Notes: generated by a model not told the origin, from the letters alone. Shown: positions 1 through 12,425, numbered from the stretch's first letter. The stretch is 64,000 nucleotides of DNA from Dryococelus australis (GCA_029891345.1 CM057005.1:62955760-63019759); one strand, 5' to 3'. Made by a program: numbers and translations.

Positions 1-1282
1 CACACACTTATACACACACTCAAAGTAATGTATTGGTGTGATTGTAATGGGAACTCATATAAAGTCAATAGCGTGTATTGCAAGAAATATTGATGGGCTG
101 AATCAAATGTTAGTCCTGCTTGCTTAGTCTCTTGCAGTGTAATTTAATGCAACTTCACTGATGGTATTTTGTTCTGTCAATGACGACAAAATACAGTACA
201 CATCGTGCTTCAGTATTCCCAAAAATATATTTCAGGGAAAATGGTAAGATACTGCCTGGTAAACAAGGAAAAGTAAGGGAATTCCAAAATGGAAATGCAG
301 TGGACACCCTGCAATACTTTCACATACATACAAATACACAGCAAAGTAGGTGCATCATATTCCTTCATCATGCTAATCTAAAAAACATGGCAATGTTGTT
401 GGTGGATTTTCGCAGAGTGCTCCCATTGTCTTTGCCCTTCCATTTCATCATAGTTTAAGGCCTTTGTCATCTCAACACACTAATCCTCAAGGCTGGCTGA
501 CAATGACAAGTTTGGCCCTCCTGTAGGGCAGCTTGCACCACTTGACACTATCCACCTCCCCTCATTACATCCATTTACCTGCCTGAAGTGGGAACATTAA
601 TGGTTTCAAACCATTATAAAGCTTAGCATCGTGATGACACATAGTAAAATGCTTGAAACGTGGAATTTAGGTTAAACCAAAAGTCTGAAAAATATGTCTT
701 TTTATTCTTTCTTTTCTCATTGTAGCAGCAAACATTCTGAATATGAACAATTAGAGAGTTTGGTGCACATGAAATAATACCCAGGATCTTACTTCACATT
801 AACCTAAAACAAGCACTGTAAAATATATATATAAATGGGCGTCCAGAAATCCATCAGAGTATTGTGTGTTAAAGTATTAGTTCCTGAAGTACGAGATCCT
901 GGCTCCCATTTGACAACTCAGCAACACACTTTTATTAGGGCTTATTTGTGTGATACCAAACTGGCAACTTACAAACAAACAAATGAAACATAACTTCATC
1001 ACTAGTGACATGTAAAATATACGCGCCCACTATTACTCCTAATTAGTTTACTTAAAGTCATGTTTCCGCATTGGCCCTCGTGGATGTTTTCTTTATCAGA
1101 AACCATAGTAAATGTAAATATATATTTTATTCATAAAACCATACATCAAATTTTCTGTTGCCACATAGTGTCTGATATTTCTGCCAGAATGCGCGACCAG
1201 TCAAACATGACGAGGCGATTTAATATCCCAAAAGTTTCAACAAGTACACGTCTTCACAACACATCACTACTAGTAAACAAAT
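1..1282. other. No gene recognised
   Basis: AT-rich sequence with only short chance reading frames. It lies downstream of the ADCY10-like first exon on the - strand and is probably intron of that gene. No cyclase-like exon was seen here by eye. Confidence 0.5.
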
Positions 1283-2676
1283 TAGTGACGGGAAATATAG
1301 TTCACTAGAATGAACTAGGTCGTTCCGAACTAGTCACATTTAGGAACAGTTCATTGGAAACCGTTCTTTTGAACTATAAAGGTCACAGTGCGAATAATCC
1401 CTTGTACTGGCGAACTGCAGATCACAAGGGTAACCTCGACCCTAGAACTAGATATGTAATTCTCTGTTTCCTTTTTCACAGTTCCATTTCCCCTCCACAT
1501 AAGAATCTAAGCAAGCATGAACTGAGAAGCAAATAAGTGATGTTTGTAAATTAATTGCTAAAGAATTAGTGCATTATTGTGTGTAGATGAAATTACTTAT
1601 TTTTTATATACAAGATAAATGATTAATAAAATATATTTATACTGTGTTATCCACGCCTATGTTCGGTAATATAAGATCAAGATACTTTTGGCACTTATAG
1701 TAAAGACCACAACAATATTATAATAGGCTGTGTTGTGAGAGACAACCAGGTGTAAAATTAATTTTTCCACGTCAGGCGTATACAAACTCAACAAAAATGG
1801 TTCCGACACACTGGATTTATTCTTAGCAGTATTTTAGAAACATTTTAACAGAACTTTAATTATAAAATTAACATAATGTTCATATGCGGCAGATAATGTT
1901 CAGAAACTATATATATAAGTATTGAGTGAATATACAAAAAAAAAAAAAAAAAAGCGGTTTTTCATAATTTTCTATATTTTACTGTCATAGCTATACTCGT
2001 ATTAATGCGGCTATCAGATGTATTTTCTTACAGATACGGGAATTTCCGTATGTCTGGCAACATCGTATTTATAGTACGAGTGAATGAGAGGGTTTTACGA
2101 CACAATCACAGCGAGGTCTTTGGTTGCCTATGAGGATAAAGCAAATTAAATGGACGACACAAACTTCCATACCCTGACTGGGTTTCCAACCCTGAGCCCC
2201 TCGCACCACAGACCGGCGTGCAACCGACTATGCAATTAGGGTCGGACGAGAAAGTAAGAAAGAACGAACTATCGCTATGTGCCCATAGGTATGCCAACTG
2301 TCTCGCGCTGTGTATCCTGCAATTCCTGACCGATTTCCGACTCATATCACTACAGTTCGAGGCAGTACTGAACGAGCGAAAACAAAGATACCGATAGACA
2401 TAGCAGATAGATAAGAAGTTTGCATGTTACGATGTGGGCATTAACGGAGGGCTTGATAGCCGGAGGGGGTAAAACTGCAGGGAGCGACGAACGATGGCTT
2501 ATCTGAGCATGCGCTGAGGCGCACTGTGGCGCGCCTGGCGTAGTTACTGGTACTGAGACAATGACTAACCGATATCACAAGAGACTAGTTCGTTTATGCC
2601 ACTGTGAACTATGCACCCAGTTCTTTTTCAAGACCAGTTCAAACTGAACTGGTAGTTCGTGAACTACCCATCACTG
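1283..2676. mobile_element. Non-autonomous hAT-like DNA transposon, copy 1
   Basis: The ends are imperfect terminal inverted repeats: the left end starts TAGTGACGGG and the right end finishes CCCATCACTG. Both ends are packed with subterminal GAAC/GTTC words. The 8 bases outside the left end (AAACAAAT, 1275-1282) match those outside the right end (ATTCAAAT, 2677-2684) at 6 of 8 positions, as expected for an aged hAT target duplication. No transposase reading frame is visible inside, so movement would have depended on an enzyme supplied elsewhere. An A-run lies at 1936-1953. A GC-richer internal stretch at 2100-2345 has no recognised product. Confidence 0.72.
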
Positions 2677-4179
2677 ATTCAAATGTATACACTGAGAATT
2701 CAGAAACAGCCTTAAGCTCCCGGTGGCCATGCAAACCAACCGGGAGTGGAGGGATGTCATTTCGGGTGGCTAAACGGGAAAAAGATTCCAGTGAATTAAA
2801 GTCTATTGCAATATAAAAATAGCAACAAAAGTTGTACACGACCCGGGCACACGCAATGCGAAACACGACAACACGACACAAACCTCCAGCTACCGAATGA
2901 TGATTAGCTTTGACACATAGACCAGTGGTGACGGGCCCGCACATTACTTGGAACTATTATCTTCCACAAAGTACCATTAAAGATAAACTTACTTGCGGTC
3001 AAACAAAGGTGTAGATGGCATACATTAATTAAAGAACATTGCAAAAGACATCATAAACACTTACCATAGGGTGATGAATGAGATGGGGATGAACCTGTGA
3101 AATGTAATCAAACATGAAACCACAGAATACCTTGGTGAAGGTAGATAAGCCTTAAAATGGCCTTTATACGTACGTCTCTCCCAGTTTCGCAATATATCTG
3201 ATTATTGCGTGAGCCATTTTTAAACATTTTTCATTAAATCGCTATTGGCACTAATTACACATTACTCCGTCAAGTGCAGTAGCTGGCTGGTTGAAAACAA
3301 GCTAGCACTCATACACTAAGTTGCACCCCACTACACCTGACTTGCCCTACTCTAGAGTTGCACTGCCTTGAGAGATATCGCCGTACACTGCATGCTGTTG
3401 TGCCTCGGGTAGAGTGCGTGTCCTGTCGGCAAATATATAATTTGCGGCGGGCAAACGGTCTAGGAGAAAGCCGTGGTTGGCGACAAAAGGAAAGAAATTT
3501 TAATTTCCGAAAATTTTAAAACAGGTTGAACAATTTGGAAATACGCCAAAATTACGCAGTTTGGTAAAGGGGGTAGATTTCGCCATAGAGGAGGGCAACA
3601 CATGACGGCGCTTAGCTTGTTGATAGACTGGAAGCTGCAAAGATTAAGGGCTGGTTGCACCATCGTGGTTCGAAACGTCATCAGAGATTGTATCTAAGAA
3701 CGACACGGAAAACCGTAGCACTATTCGAGTTCGGAGCTGGACTGGAGATCGAGATTAAGTTCATTTCAAACCTCCGAAATTGGCTGTTCGTAATTTCGAT
3801 CCGAGATTAGCAGCCATCGTCGACAGATGTAGTTTGAAAATACGGTAACAAATAGAACTACATTTGTTTGTTTTCTTGGGAAATTAAATCAGCATTAGAC
3901 GCATTTGAATATTATCTAATAAAAGTCGTACAACAATAATTCACTTGAAACATATCAAACATCGCACACTAATTTTAGCTATGTAAAAAATACACCTACT
4001 TCCATGGCCTCATATATTACGAACCAATTGAAAATTTTTCTTATACTTATTATTGATCTCTCACTAAGAATCCATGTTTGAAAAATCGGAAAATCAGAAT
4101 CATGAAATTTCGTTGGTGCAATACTTTTACATTGTAACTAGGATCATTCGATCTTGAATTTGGGCGATGTTTGTGCATC
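2677..4179. other. No gene recognised
   Basis: Intergenic or intronic DNA between two hAT-like elements. A 30-nt stretch near 3066-3095 on the - strand is bracketed by splice-like bases, but it encodes nothing recognisable and was not called as an exon. Confidence 0.45.
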
Positions 4180-5564
4180 TAGTCATGGGCAAGGCGGTTG
4201 GTTTATTTAGAGGAGCAGTTCAGAAACGATTCACTCCCTGTAATGAACCGGCTCCTTTGAATGGTTCATCGCTTCAGTACGGTTCTTGACTTATACAGGC
4301 TAAATTGCTTAAAATATAGTCATTATGGATCAAAATATATTTTGAATTAGCGAATTTTGTCCATATTAGCATAAATAAATACGTCCTCGACATTACCATG
4401 TTAAATAATTATAATTTTCCACACAAAACGACATTTTTGGGACATCTCCGGGATTTATAAATAATTTTTACTTAGAGTATTGGAGTTCTTTAAATTTATA
4501 ATGAAATATTTTTACATGTTGTAATCTGAAAGCAGGATACTGTGTTTCGTAACCAGAAATAAAATCTCCCGAAAGGAACAAACACGACCACTAAAATTCA
4601 ATATCACGAAAATATACTGGTAACAATACAAAATTATGTAATAACTAATTTGTGTTAAAAATTGCACAAGAACGAATTAATGAGTACATACACATGAATA
4701 TGCACAAATGTCTTGGATCCGCATTAGTGAACGAAATGCAAAATAATTACTGGTAAATCCAATTCACTACAAAGCCTTCTCGTGGAAAAGATAAGTAGTT
4801 ATAGTTCATGTTAGTTCAGGGCGTTGACCCCCTCTTTACTAGTATTTCCAACCCTTTTAACTAAGAGCATATTTTCTATACACTCTGTCTCCTGTAGCAT
4901 TCTATTTAATTTAATTCATGCAACAATTATTTAATTTTTACTTCTCTGTCGCAAGGGTTTTTACGTCTCTCTTGATGGTTTTTCCCTTGCTCTTCATAGT
5001 TAAGACTAGCTCTAAAAACACTTACGGAGGTAGTCCTGCCCCAAAGTGCAGGCCATGGCTGTCCAATCCCTCTTTGCAACGATGCATGTCTCCTTGCAAA
5101 ATTTTTCCTAGTAGGCGTAAGGTGTTAGCCCTGAGACACAATAAAATTCCATACTGCCTTCGGGCCTTAACTTCACATAACACTTGGAATAAGGTAGTTT
5201 AGAAAAAAAGTGCTTTGATGAGAGAGAGTGTGTGTGTGTGTGTGTGAAAGGGAGGGGGGAGGGAGGGAGCATAAGTGGAGAAATAAGTGAGAGAACTGTG
5301 AAAAAGCGCAGAATGGGAGCTGAACCAGGAGAGAGAAAAGAAGTAAGCAAAGAAGAGCTGCGAACCACGAGCTGACATGAACCGAGAGCCGACATGAACC
5401 ATGATCTGCCGCGAACCTATCATGAGGAGGGATGGAGAGTAACGGAGCTCTTTGTGTCAGAGTGAACCGCCGAACCACGGCTCTTTTTTCAGGAACCGGC
5501 TCTTGCGAGTTCTTCTGTACGAGTCGGTCCGTAGATCGGTTCGTGAACTATTCGCCCATCTCTA
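4180..5564. mobile_element. Non-autonomous hAT-like DNA transposon, copy 2
   Basis: The left end begins TAGTCATGGGCAAG and the right end finishes GCCCATCTCTA, so the termini are inverted repeats of the TAG-N-GATGGGC type. The flanking 8-mers are TGTGCATC (4172-4179) and TGTGCACC (5565-5572), 7 of 8 identical, a convincing hAT target duplication. Subterminal GAACCGGCTC/GGTTC words repeat at both ends. The element is 1385 bp, almost the length of copy 1 (1394 bp), and lacks a transposase gene. A short (TG)n tract and G-rich run lie at 5229-5265. It sits in what is probably intron 1 of the ADCY10-like gene. Confidence 0.8.
5229..5247. repeat. (TG)n microsatellite
   Basis: About nine uninterrupted GT dinucleotides inside hAT-like copy 2, followed by a purine-rich GA/GGGA stretch. 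Confidence 0.9.
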
Positions 5565-5961
5565 TGTGCACCCGGTCCTAAGGAGCTGTCAAACTATAAG
5601 AAAGTATTTCGGTTTTGGGAAAAATGTAAGTTAACCTAAAGGCTCCCATTGTCTCAATGGCTGCAAATTGTATTAATTAGTTCACTACTTTTGATGCCTT
5701 GCAGGCCTATTACAGACTGACATGCACACCTTGAAAAATTCCAATAAAAGAAAAATGGCAATGAAATCCACTTTGAGACTTTAAGGTAATGTTAAAAATC
5801 CCTAATAATATACAAATTAAGACATGTAATGAAAAATTGGTCTATGCTACAAAACAAATATCGTTAGAGCATGAAATTTATTCTTAAAATGTTTTAAAAA
5901 GGAGCATTGTACAATACAAACTGTTAGTTACGTACCATTAAGTTCAAATTAAATAACTTAC

Positions 5962-6073
5962 CTGAAATGTCTGCGAAAAATATCACTCCAGCATTTTTAT
6001 GCGACTCATCATGGTTAATAAGCTCAATCGCAACATCAGGTAATAAAGAAATAAAAATTTCTTGTGCTTCCAT
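5962..6073 (-). CDS. ADCY10: First coding exon of a soluble adenylyl cyclase (ADCY10-like) gene
   Basis: Read on the - strand, an ATG at 6073 (A at -3, G at +4) opens 37 codons plus one base, ending at a consensus donor CAG|GTAAGT. The peptide contains LLPDVAIELI, then a charged loop, then VIFFADIS with a split glycine codon at the junction. Class III cyclase domains of the ADCY10 family begin in this way: an N-terminal helix with a P-D pair, then the first strand (V/I-x-F-x-D-I-S-G) whose aspartate helps bind catalytic metal. The enzyme makes cAMP in response to bicarbonate and calcium. TTGCAG just 5' of the exon (about 6078-6083) could be an acceptor, implying a 5'UTR intron. No second exon was found to the left within 5.9 kb, so the gene leaves the window. 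Family assignment rests on one short exon. Confidence 0.62.
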
Positions 6074-7100
6074 CTTACTGCAATAAGATACCATAGACAA
6101 TATAACTATGAAATTAAAATTAAGTAGGTAACTTATCTTGACAACATGTAAATGAACAAAAAAATAACAAATGAATAAATTTTGTATTCACTAAAATAGA
6201 AATAAGGTGTCGACCATTTTGTAATGTATGGCCCATCAATACATCACAAAATTAAAAAATTTTAAAAATAATTATATTTACTTTGAATATTTTCGGCAAA
6301 AGTATTCAAATCAGCAATTTTGTAGGGGCATTTCACTTTTTTATACAAAGTGCATGAGTGGCCTAAGTCGTATTTGGTTTTCTAATGGTTACATGTTTGA
6401 TTGAAAAGATTAATTGTTAAGTCGTGCCTGGATAGATTGCAGGTAAAGGCTTAAATGTATGTAAGTGCCCAAAAGTGTTAATTATTGAAAGAGTTGATTC
6501 TTTAACTGAAAGGGTTAAATATGTTGAAAGGGTTAATTGTCATTGGTGTCCAAAGGGTAGATGGTTCCTCTACGAAGTCTGGAGGCCGAAAAAGCTATTT
6601 TTTTTCTGGCAAGCCCCCAAATCCCGCTATGCCAACGTGAGCACCTTCACAGTTCTGTGTGGCCTCCGGCATGCATGTTAATAGCTAAGTCGGATGGAGA
6701 ATGAGATGTGTCTCAGGGCAAACCCTTTACCCCTTAGGTCGGTTTTGATTATTATGATGGGCGCATTCATCGCGGCTAAGCATGGTTATAGTGCCATGAC
6801 CGCAATTGTAGCCATGTGTACATGAGCACACCCCGAAAAAATAAGGGTCTAAACGGAAGAGCCTAGCAAAGCAGGCAAAGCGGTGAGGGCTGTGGAAAAT
6901 CTTAGTTAGAGTCGCGGAGGGTAAAATAATTCCTTTTAACTGGATAAGGGCTTGATAAAGTACGGTATTTGTTAGTTCGGGGAGAAGGATTTATGTTGGT
7001 TTTATGCAGAGTGAAATGAATGTGATCGCAACTGGTGTGTATTGCGTGGGACTGTGCCGATACCAGTCATCGTGTGGGTATAGGCACACTTGAAGTTGAG
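6074..7100. other. No gene recognised; upstream of the ADCY10-like exon
   Basis: AT-rich DNA that should hold the promoter or 5'UTR of the - strand cyclase gene. No TATA box or initiator could be picked with confidence. Short GAAAGGGTTAA-like words recur near 6485-6540. Confidence 0.4.
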
Positions 7101-8300
7101 CTACTGCCAATTCTGCAGTGTAGGCGACCAGCACTGCAGTACTGACAGCAACTGAGGATGGAGGGCCCCTCTGCTTCTTGACGAGTGCACCGGAAAACCG
7201 GACAGCTCAGTCATGCCACTGACACCATCTTCGTCCTTCCACACCGATGACAGGATCTCCAATCCATGGGTGAATGTGGGGCGAGTCCTTTCGGAGAGCC
7301 ACCCACTCCCCTTTCCTACAAAATGGCCCGTCGATCTGGTAAACGCGAGACATCCGGGGCATACCAGTGGTGGCGGCGAATCTGCTGGCCCAGGAGTGAA
7401 GGCTGAAATCGGGGTACTTCCAAGGTCCAAAGCATTCCAATCCATTAATCACGCACCCGCAGTCAGCAGCTTGCAGAATCCAGCTGTGAGGATCGCTACA
7501 CTTTGCATTTTTCAGCACCTCGAGATCCCCCTCCCCGCCAATATCGTTGGGCCGCCTCCAGCAGATGCACTTTGCCATCTCATGCTGCCCAGGTTCCCGA
7601 TGTCCACAACGACAGCTCTCTCGCACCAGCCAGTTGTTTCGCTGGCTGATATTTTATTATTTCCAGCTACCCCAGAGCCTAGGGATCCCCTATCCTACCA
7701 CCCGGGGACGCTATGCTTTGCAGATAATCACCACACCCAAGCTGCCATGGTCCCATCACACTCGTAGATGCACCTTGCTTTCGCTGGTTATCACGTCATG
7801 GGCAGTTCCCAGTGAGTGAGCAGCCACGAGTGCGATGTTCATCCCACGGCAGCTTAGCTCAACCGACTGAGGTCTGGGAGCAGCAGCATATATGTGTGTT
7901 GACCTTGGAGCAAGAGTAACTTAACGGATCCATATTCACCCTTTAAAGTTTTGAGTTTGGTTTGAGCTGGGATGGTTCTAGTTCTGGGGTGGGGGAAAGA
8001 AGCAGAGGAAGTCCTTCTCGGTTAGCAGCTGTGGACTGAGCTTTGATGGGTGATGTGGGGTGTGAGGGAGTATCAGGACGGAAGAATCAGAGGTCCGTTC
8101 CGCTCAGAGTCAGAGGTTGAAACTATGGTTGAAATGAAGTCGGCAGGGTGTAGCGAGGAGTGGAGAGGGAACAGGAGCGGCCACACATCCACCTTGGTTG
8201 CTGTCTGAATTAAGACTGAACTCTACATTGGTGTATAATGTCTGGTGGCGACTGAGGTCGGAAATACCCTTTTGAGAAATGTCTTACCTCACATGAGCCA
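7100..8300. other. GC-richer segment, unassigned
   Basis: Base composition rises clearly above the neighbours between about 7100 and 8300. Long frames lie open on both strands (184 codons at 7213-7767 +; 139 codons at 7207-7626 -), but neither contains a motif I recognise. High GC alone lengthens chance frames, so no gene is called. It could be a relic of a retroelement or a host exon cluster. Confidence 0.35.
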
Positions 8301-8337
8301 TCATCGCCCCAGTACCTGAGCACCAAGTTTAAGGGGT

Positions 8338-8470
8338 GCTCGATTTTAATTCGATTAGTAAGGTAATCAATAAATTATTACTTGCAATTAATCGATTACA
8401 TGAAATCAATTAAAACCCTTTAGATGAATCGACTTTATCGATTATTTTCATTCGATCATATTTCGATTAG
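8338..8470. repeat. Cluster of TCGATTA / TAATCGA words
   Basis: About 130 bp with repeated ATCGATTA, TCGATTAG and related words in both orientations. The arrangement suggests a small inverted-repeat element or degenerate subterminal repeat. Confidence 0.5.
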
Positions 8471-8479
8471 TATCTATAG

Positions 8480-9982
8480 TTCACAAACTTTGCAAATAGC
8501 AGTTTCGAATTTTGTAAAAATATTCTAACAACGTGGTAATAAGAAATGTGTGCAGCATTTTCAATAATGCTTGAATTTCTTCTTTGAAGTACCATGGAAT
8601 GTCGACGAGGAGATGTTCCACCTGAAAGAGTTGAATTTCAAACAAATTAGTTGAGCAATATGTTCCACTGTAAAACATTTATATTATGGCTATCAGGGTG
8701 TCAAAATGTGGTAGGAGCCTGCCACACGCATAGGAAAGTCATTTTGACTGTGGTTGGTTGATCGAAATGGACATAGGTTAGGTTTTGAGAAATGGTGAAT
8801 GTACTTTGGAAGCTTGCGGAAATATTACCCAGGGCGCCAAACACTGCGAAATACTTTAATTGAAGTTGAAGTCTCCTCCAATAATTATAATGAAATTATT
8901 TGAATCTTTCCCTTACTTGTGGCATAGTGTGATATCCGGGCTCCCTACACACCATATGAAGCATTGTTACTGGTAATACCGTCTCGTAACCATTTAAACA
9001 TAAATATTCAGCAATTACAGGTTTACGAAAATTGGCAGGCGACGGCCCGCACATAAAGTGTCTTGCAGCAAACCAAAATAAATCACACTTGGAAATACTG
9101 CTTCACTGCTGAGATTTATTAGTTGACTCTACTGCATCTCCATTTGGAGAAAACTTACAAGGTTGCTGAACACTAGCCCATCAGTGTGGACGACAATGCA
9201 CTAAAGATACATGGTCACATATGGATTAAGTGCAATTTAAGTTCACCCAGGCAATACAAGCACTGGATGGGTGCAAGGGGCGGAAGTCTCAGATGGTTGA
9301 AAACGCAAAATGTTCTAGTAGATTAACAAGCAATTGAATTTAAATGATCAGTGCAACATGATGATGACCGGCCCAGTGAGCGAAAAACGAGCTCTGACAT
9401 GATGTGTCACACCCTTCAAGAATACAAACAACTACTACTTCTCTCCCTCCCTGCCCAACATGCTGCCCAGCATGGTGGACAGGCAACCAGCAATGCACTA
9501 CTTCTTTGCACACAATACTTACAAGCCGCGACACACACTTCATGTGCTGGTTGTTACACATTGCTTAAAATTAACCCTGCAATTAAGATTCATTAATATA
9601 CAACACTGAAAAATAATGGATGATGTGGAAATGAGAAACACATGAGTAAACATAACAGAATTACAAAAAATTCACTTAGAACACACTTAGGTCTTTGGGG
9701 CTGCTAGAGTAGCCATATATTGATCGCATCTCATGTGTAACCTTACCTTGCCCTATTATGTTGAAAATTAATCAAAGTAACAGGGTCTAATTTTGTGTAC
9801 CATTGCACCCACAGCGCACATAGTCGCTGCTCACTTTGTGTTGCACCTGTGTTGCATCCCTCACCACACAGCACTTAATTGTTTGTTTTATTGCATCTGA
9901 AAATACTTAGCTGTACTAAGATATTGGACAAATCAAATTACAGTATGCAAAATTTGTACACTGGACTTAGTAAATACACAAA

Positions 9983-10021
<39 letters not shown>

Positions 10022-10390
10022 GATATATATATATTCAGACGACACATATGCGCATCACATATTTTCCTCATAATTTGACCAATCCTCCTCCAACATACTG
10101 TAGGGCATCGTCGTTTTGCTGAAACAGAAAAAAAGGAAACGAGAAAAACCGGAACAAGAAATGCATACAAAGATATGTTATGCAATAATTTCTTAATTTT
10201 TGTAGTTTAGATATTCATCAACATTGTAAAATGTTAGTTTAGAAAAAAATTCTTTCTGGTGTTTTTTTTAAAGAGTTTTTGGTTAGAGAAGCAAATTTCT
10301 TGAAGGTGTTGTGGTAACTAATTGAAAACTTGGCTACCAAAGTAGGATGGCCCTTTCTGGACAAGTATTAAGTTAACTGAAGCTACGTGT
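8480..10390. other. No gene recognised
   Basis: Ordinary AT-rich sequence with short frames on both strands and one CA/AT microsatellite near 10 kb. Confidence 0.5.
9978..10032. repeat. (CA)n-(TA)n microsatellite
   Basis: An interrupted CA tract followed directly by a short TA tract. Confidence 0.9.
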
Positions 10391-10394
10391 TAGT

Positions 10395-11975
10395 GTTTTT
10401 TTTATTCTATTGCCATGCTTATGAAAATACTAATTTTTCTGAAATAAATGACTTTTTTGGACATGAATATAAGTACTGAAAACATGTACTCGCATGCGAA
10501 TGTTAAAAACTGTAAGATTTTGAAAAGAGGTCTACATAAGTCTGACTTTCTTTTGCCATTGATTATTATAACAGCTCTCTTTTGCATGTGAAACACTTTT
10601 TTGCTGTCAGTGGAATTATCCCAAAAAGTTATACCATAACACTTGATGGAAGTAAAATATGCAAAACATACCATTTTTACTGTATTTTTGTTCAAGACAT
10701 CTACAACACTCCGCAAGGCAAAACATGCTCAACTTAGTTTAGGTAAAATATACGCAATGTGAGATTTACAGTTAAGTAAATTGTCTATTTTTAAGCCAAG
10801 AAACTTAATCACTGCAGTTTCATCAATTTTTGTCTCTGTTACTGTTAACGTATGAATTAATGTTTTTTTTTCTGTTCTTTGTGAGAAAATTTATAAGATA
10901 TGTTTTATCTAGTTTGAGATTTAATTTGTTTGCAGTAAACCATGCATTTAGCTCTGTAAATGTTGTGTCCGTTTTTTGTTCACGATCATTTACTGAGTCT
11001 CCAAGATGCTAGTATAATCTGCAAATAAAACTGGAATAGTTTCTGGGGTTAAGACACATGGAAGGTCATTTATATAAACTAGGAAGAGTAGGGGGCCTAA
11101 TATGATCCTTGTGGGACCCCATGCTTGATTTTTCCTGGTTCAGAGTGGAATGAAGTAGTATTTCCTTTGATCCACAATTGTTGTCCGTTTGAAAGGTATG
11201 AGCTAATTAGTTTATTTGGTGTATCTGAGACTCCATAAAACTTTAATTTTTCTAGAAGTATGTTGTGATTTACACAGTCCAGTGCTATCATGAGGTCGCA
11301 AAATATTCCATTAGATGGCATATTTTTATCAAGTGCATTAAGAATGCTATTTGTTAGTTTGAAAATTGCATCATTTGTTGATGTTTTTTTTCCAAACGCC
11401 AATCTGGAAATTTGATAAGATTTTGTGATTCTCAAAATGTTGCAGCAACCTACTGTAAATTAGTTTTTCAATTACTTTTGAAAAGGATGTAAGAAGTGAG
11501 GTAGGTCTATAATTGTTTAGTTTGGTCTTGTCTCCTTTCGTGAATAATGGTGTTACCATAGCCCGTTTGAGTCTGTCTGGAAACAATCCTGTATTGAAGA
11601 TTTCATTACAAATATGGCTTAGTGGAACACTGAATTCAAAAGCGCATTGCTTTAATAACCTACAGCTAATTCCATCATAACTGCTAGATAATTTTGGTTG
11701 TAAAGAATTGATTTTTTTTTTTTCGCCACTTCTTTTGGAGTGACGAAAAGATATAGCAGGGTATCTGTGCACTGTAGTGTAGGAATATGGTTTGTACATT
11801 GTTTATTGTTTATTGTTTTTTAAATCGTGTTTTCTACGACATTTAAGTAGTATGAATTAAATGTATCTGAGACTAATTTAGGGTATGAAGATATACAGTC
11901 ATTTACTTTTAGATTAGCAATTGGACATTGCTCTGTGGTTTCCATTGTTTTTTTTTTGTTTTTTTTTTTCATGTA
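10395..11975 (-). pseudogene. Jockey/CR1-type LINE, reverse transcriptase and 3' part, broken
   Basis: On the - strand, frames at 11820-11930, 11371-11799, 11097-11435 and 10402-10716 give consecutive pieces of one non-LTR retrotransposon ORF2. The linker has FNSYYLNVVENTI. The RT follows with YDGISCRLLK, the palm entry MVTPLFTKGDKTKLNNYRPTSLL, and then GVPQGS. The C-terminal thumb/tail carries YGITFWDNS and the QKRAV region. The F-A-D-D catalytic box is not intact in an open frame. The endonuclease is missing, so the copy is 5'-truncated near 11975, where a Merlin-like transposase relic begins. Frameshifts make it inactive. Clade choice (Jockey versus CR1) is by general resemblance only. Confidence 0.85.
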
Positions 11976-11984
11976 GTTTTTATT

Positions 11985-12425
11985 TTGTTTTCGGGGGAGT
12001 GCAGCAGGACGATCCGACGAAATTCTTACTGGTGCCGGTGTAAAATGGAACGTGACGACCTTGAACAAAATCATTCGTGAGTGGAACGCTCTGGGCACGA
12101 CGATAATTTCAGGCTTCTGGCACAGTTACAGCAACTTGGACGTTCACGGCTACCGTCACATGCAGGTGAATCACAGGAGGGGATTTGTGTGCAGGGAGAG
12201 AGCGGAATGGCAAACACTCGAAACACGCTAACGATGAAAAGGGCCGAGATGTTGAGGGTGCACACTCACAACATTGAACGAAGTTGGTGTTCTGAAAGAT
12301 ACATCATTCCCTGCTTTGGCCAACGGATAAAATCTTGGGTCAGCTGCCTGGCAGAATACGTCTGGAAAAAGAATAATCGGTATGGAGAACGAATGCATTC
12401 TTTGATGTACTACCGTAATCTGCGC
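11985..12425 (+). pseudogene. Merlin/ISXO2-type DDE transposase relic
   Basis: Three consecutive pieces in three frames match the transposase core of the IS1016/Merlin superfamily. First comes VFGGVQQDDPTKFLLVPV (11987-12040), the strand leading to a catalytic aspartate region. Then LNKIIREWNALGTTIISGF continues through WHSYSNL to VNHRRGFV (12061-12190). Last come VHTHNIERSW and the CFGQR...LAEYVW tail (12255-12383), where the E of N-I-E-x-x-W is the expected catalytic glutamate. The piece is missing its N-terminus, which would carry the zinc-binding region, and has frameshifts and stops. The left end abuts a LINE, suggesting that the LINE inserted into or deleted the transposon. Confidence 0.78.

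Noticed and set aside
2990-3100. Splice-like sites on the - strand near 2995 and 3066-3095, as further ADCY10 exons
   Set aside because: The enclosed codons do not resemble the cyclase continuation (F-T then the metal-binding G-G-D loop).
5108-5478. Three overlapping - strand frames near 5.1-5.5 kb
   Set aside because: They arise from a CA/CT-rich low-complexity tract inside a hAT-like element, giving THTHTH-like peptides.
7213-7767. 184-codon + strand frame as a host gene
   Set aside because: No motif or splice context recognised, and the opposite strand is equally open in a GC-rich patch. Left as an unassigned segment.
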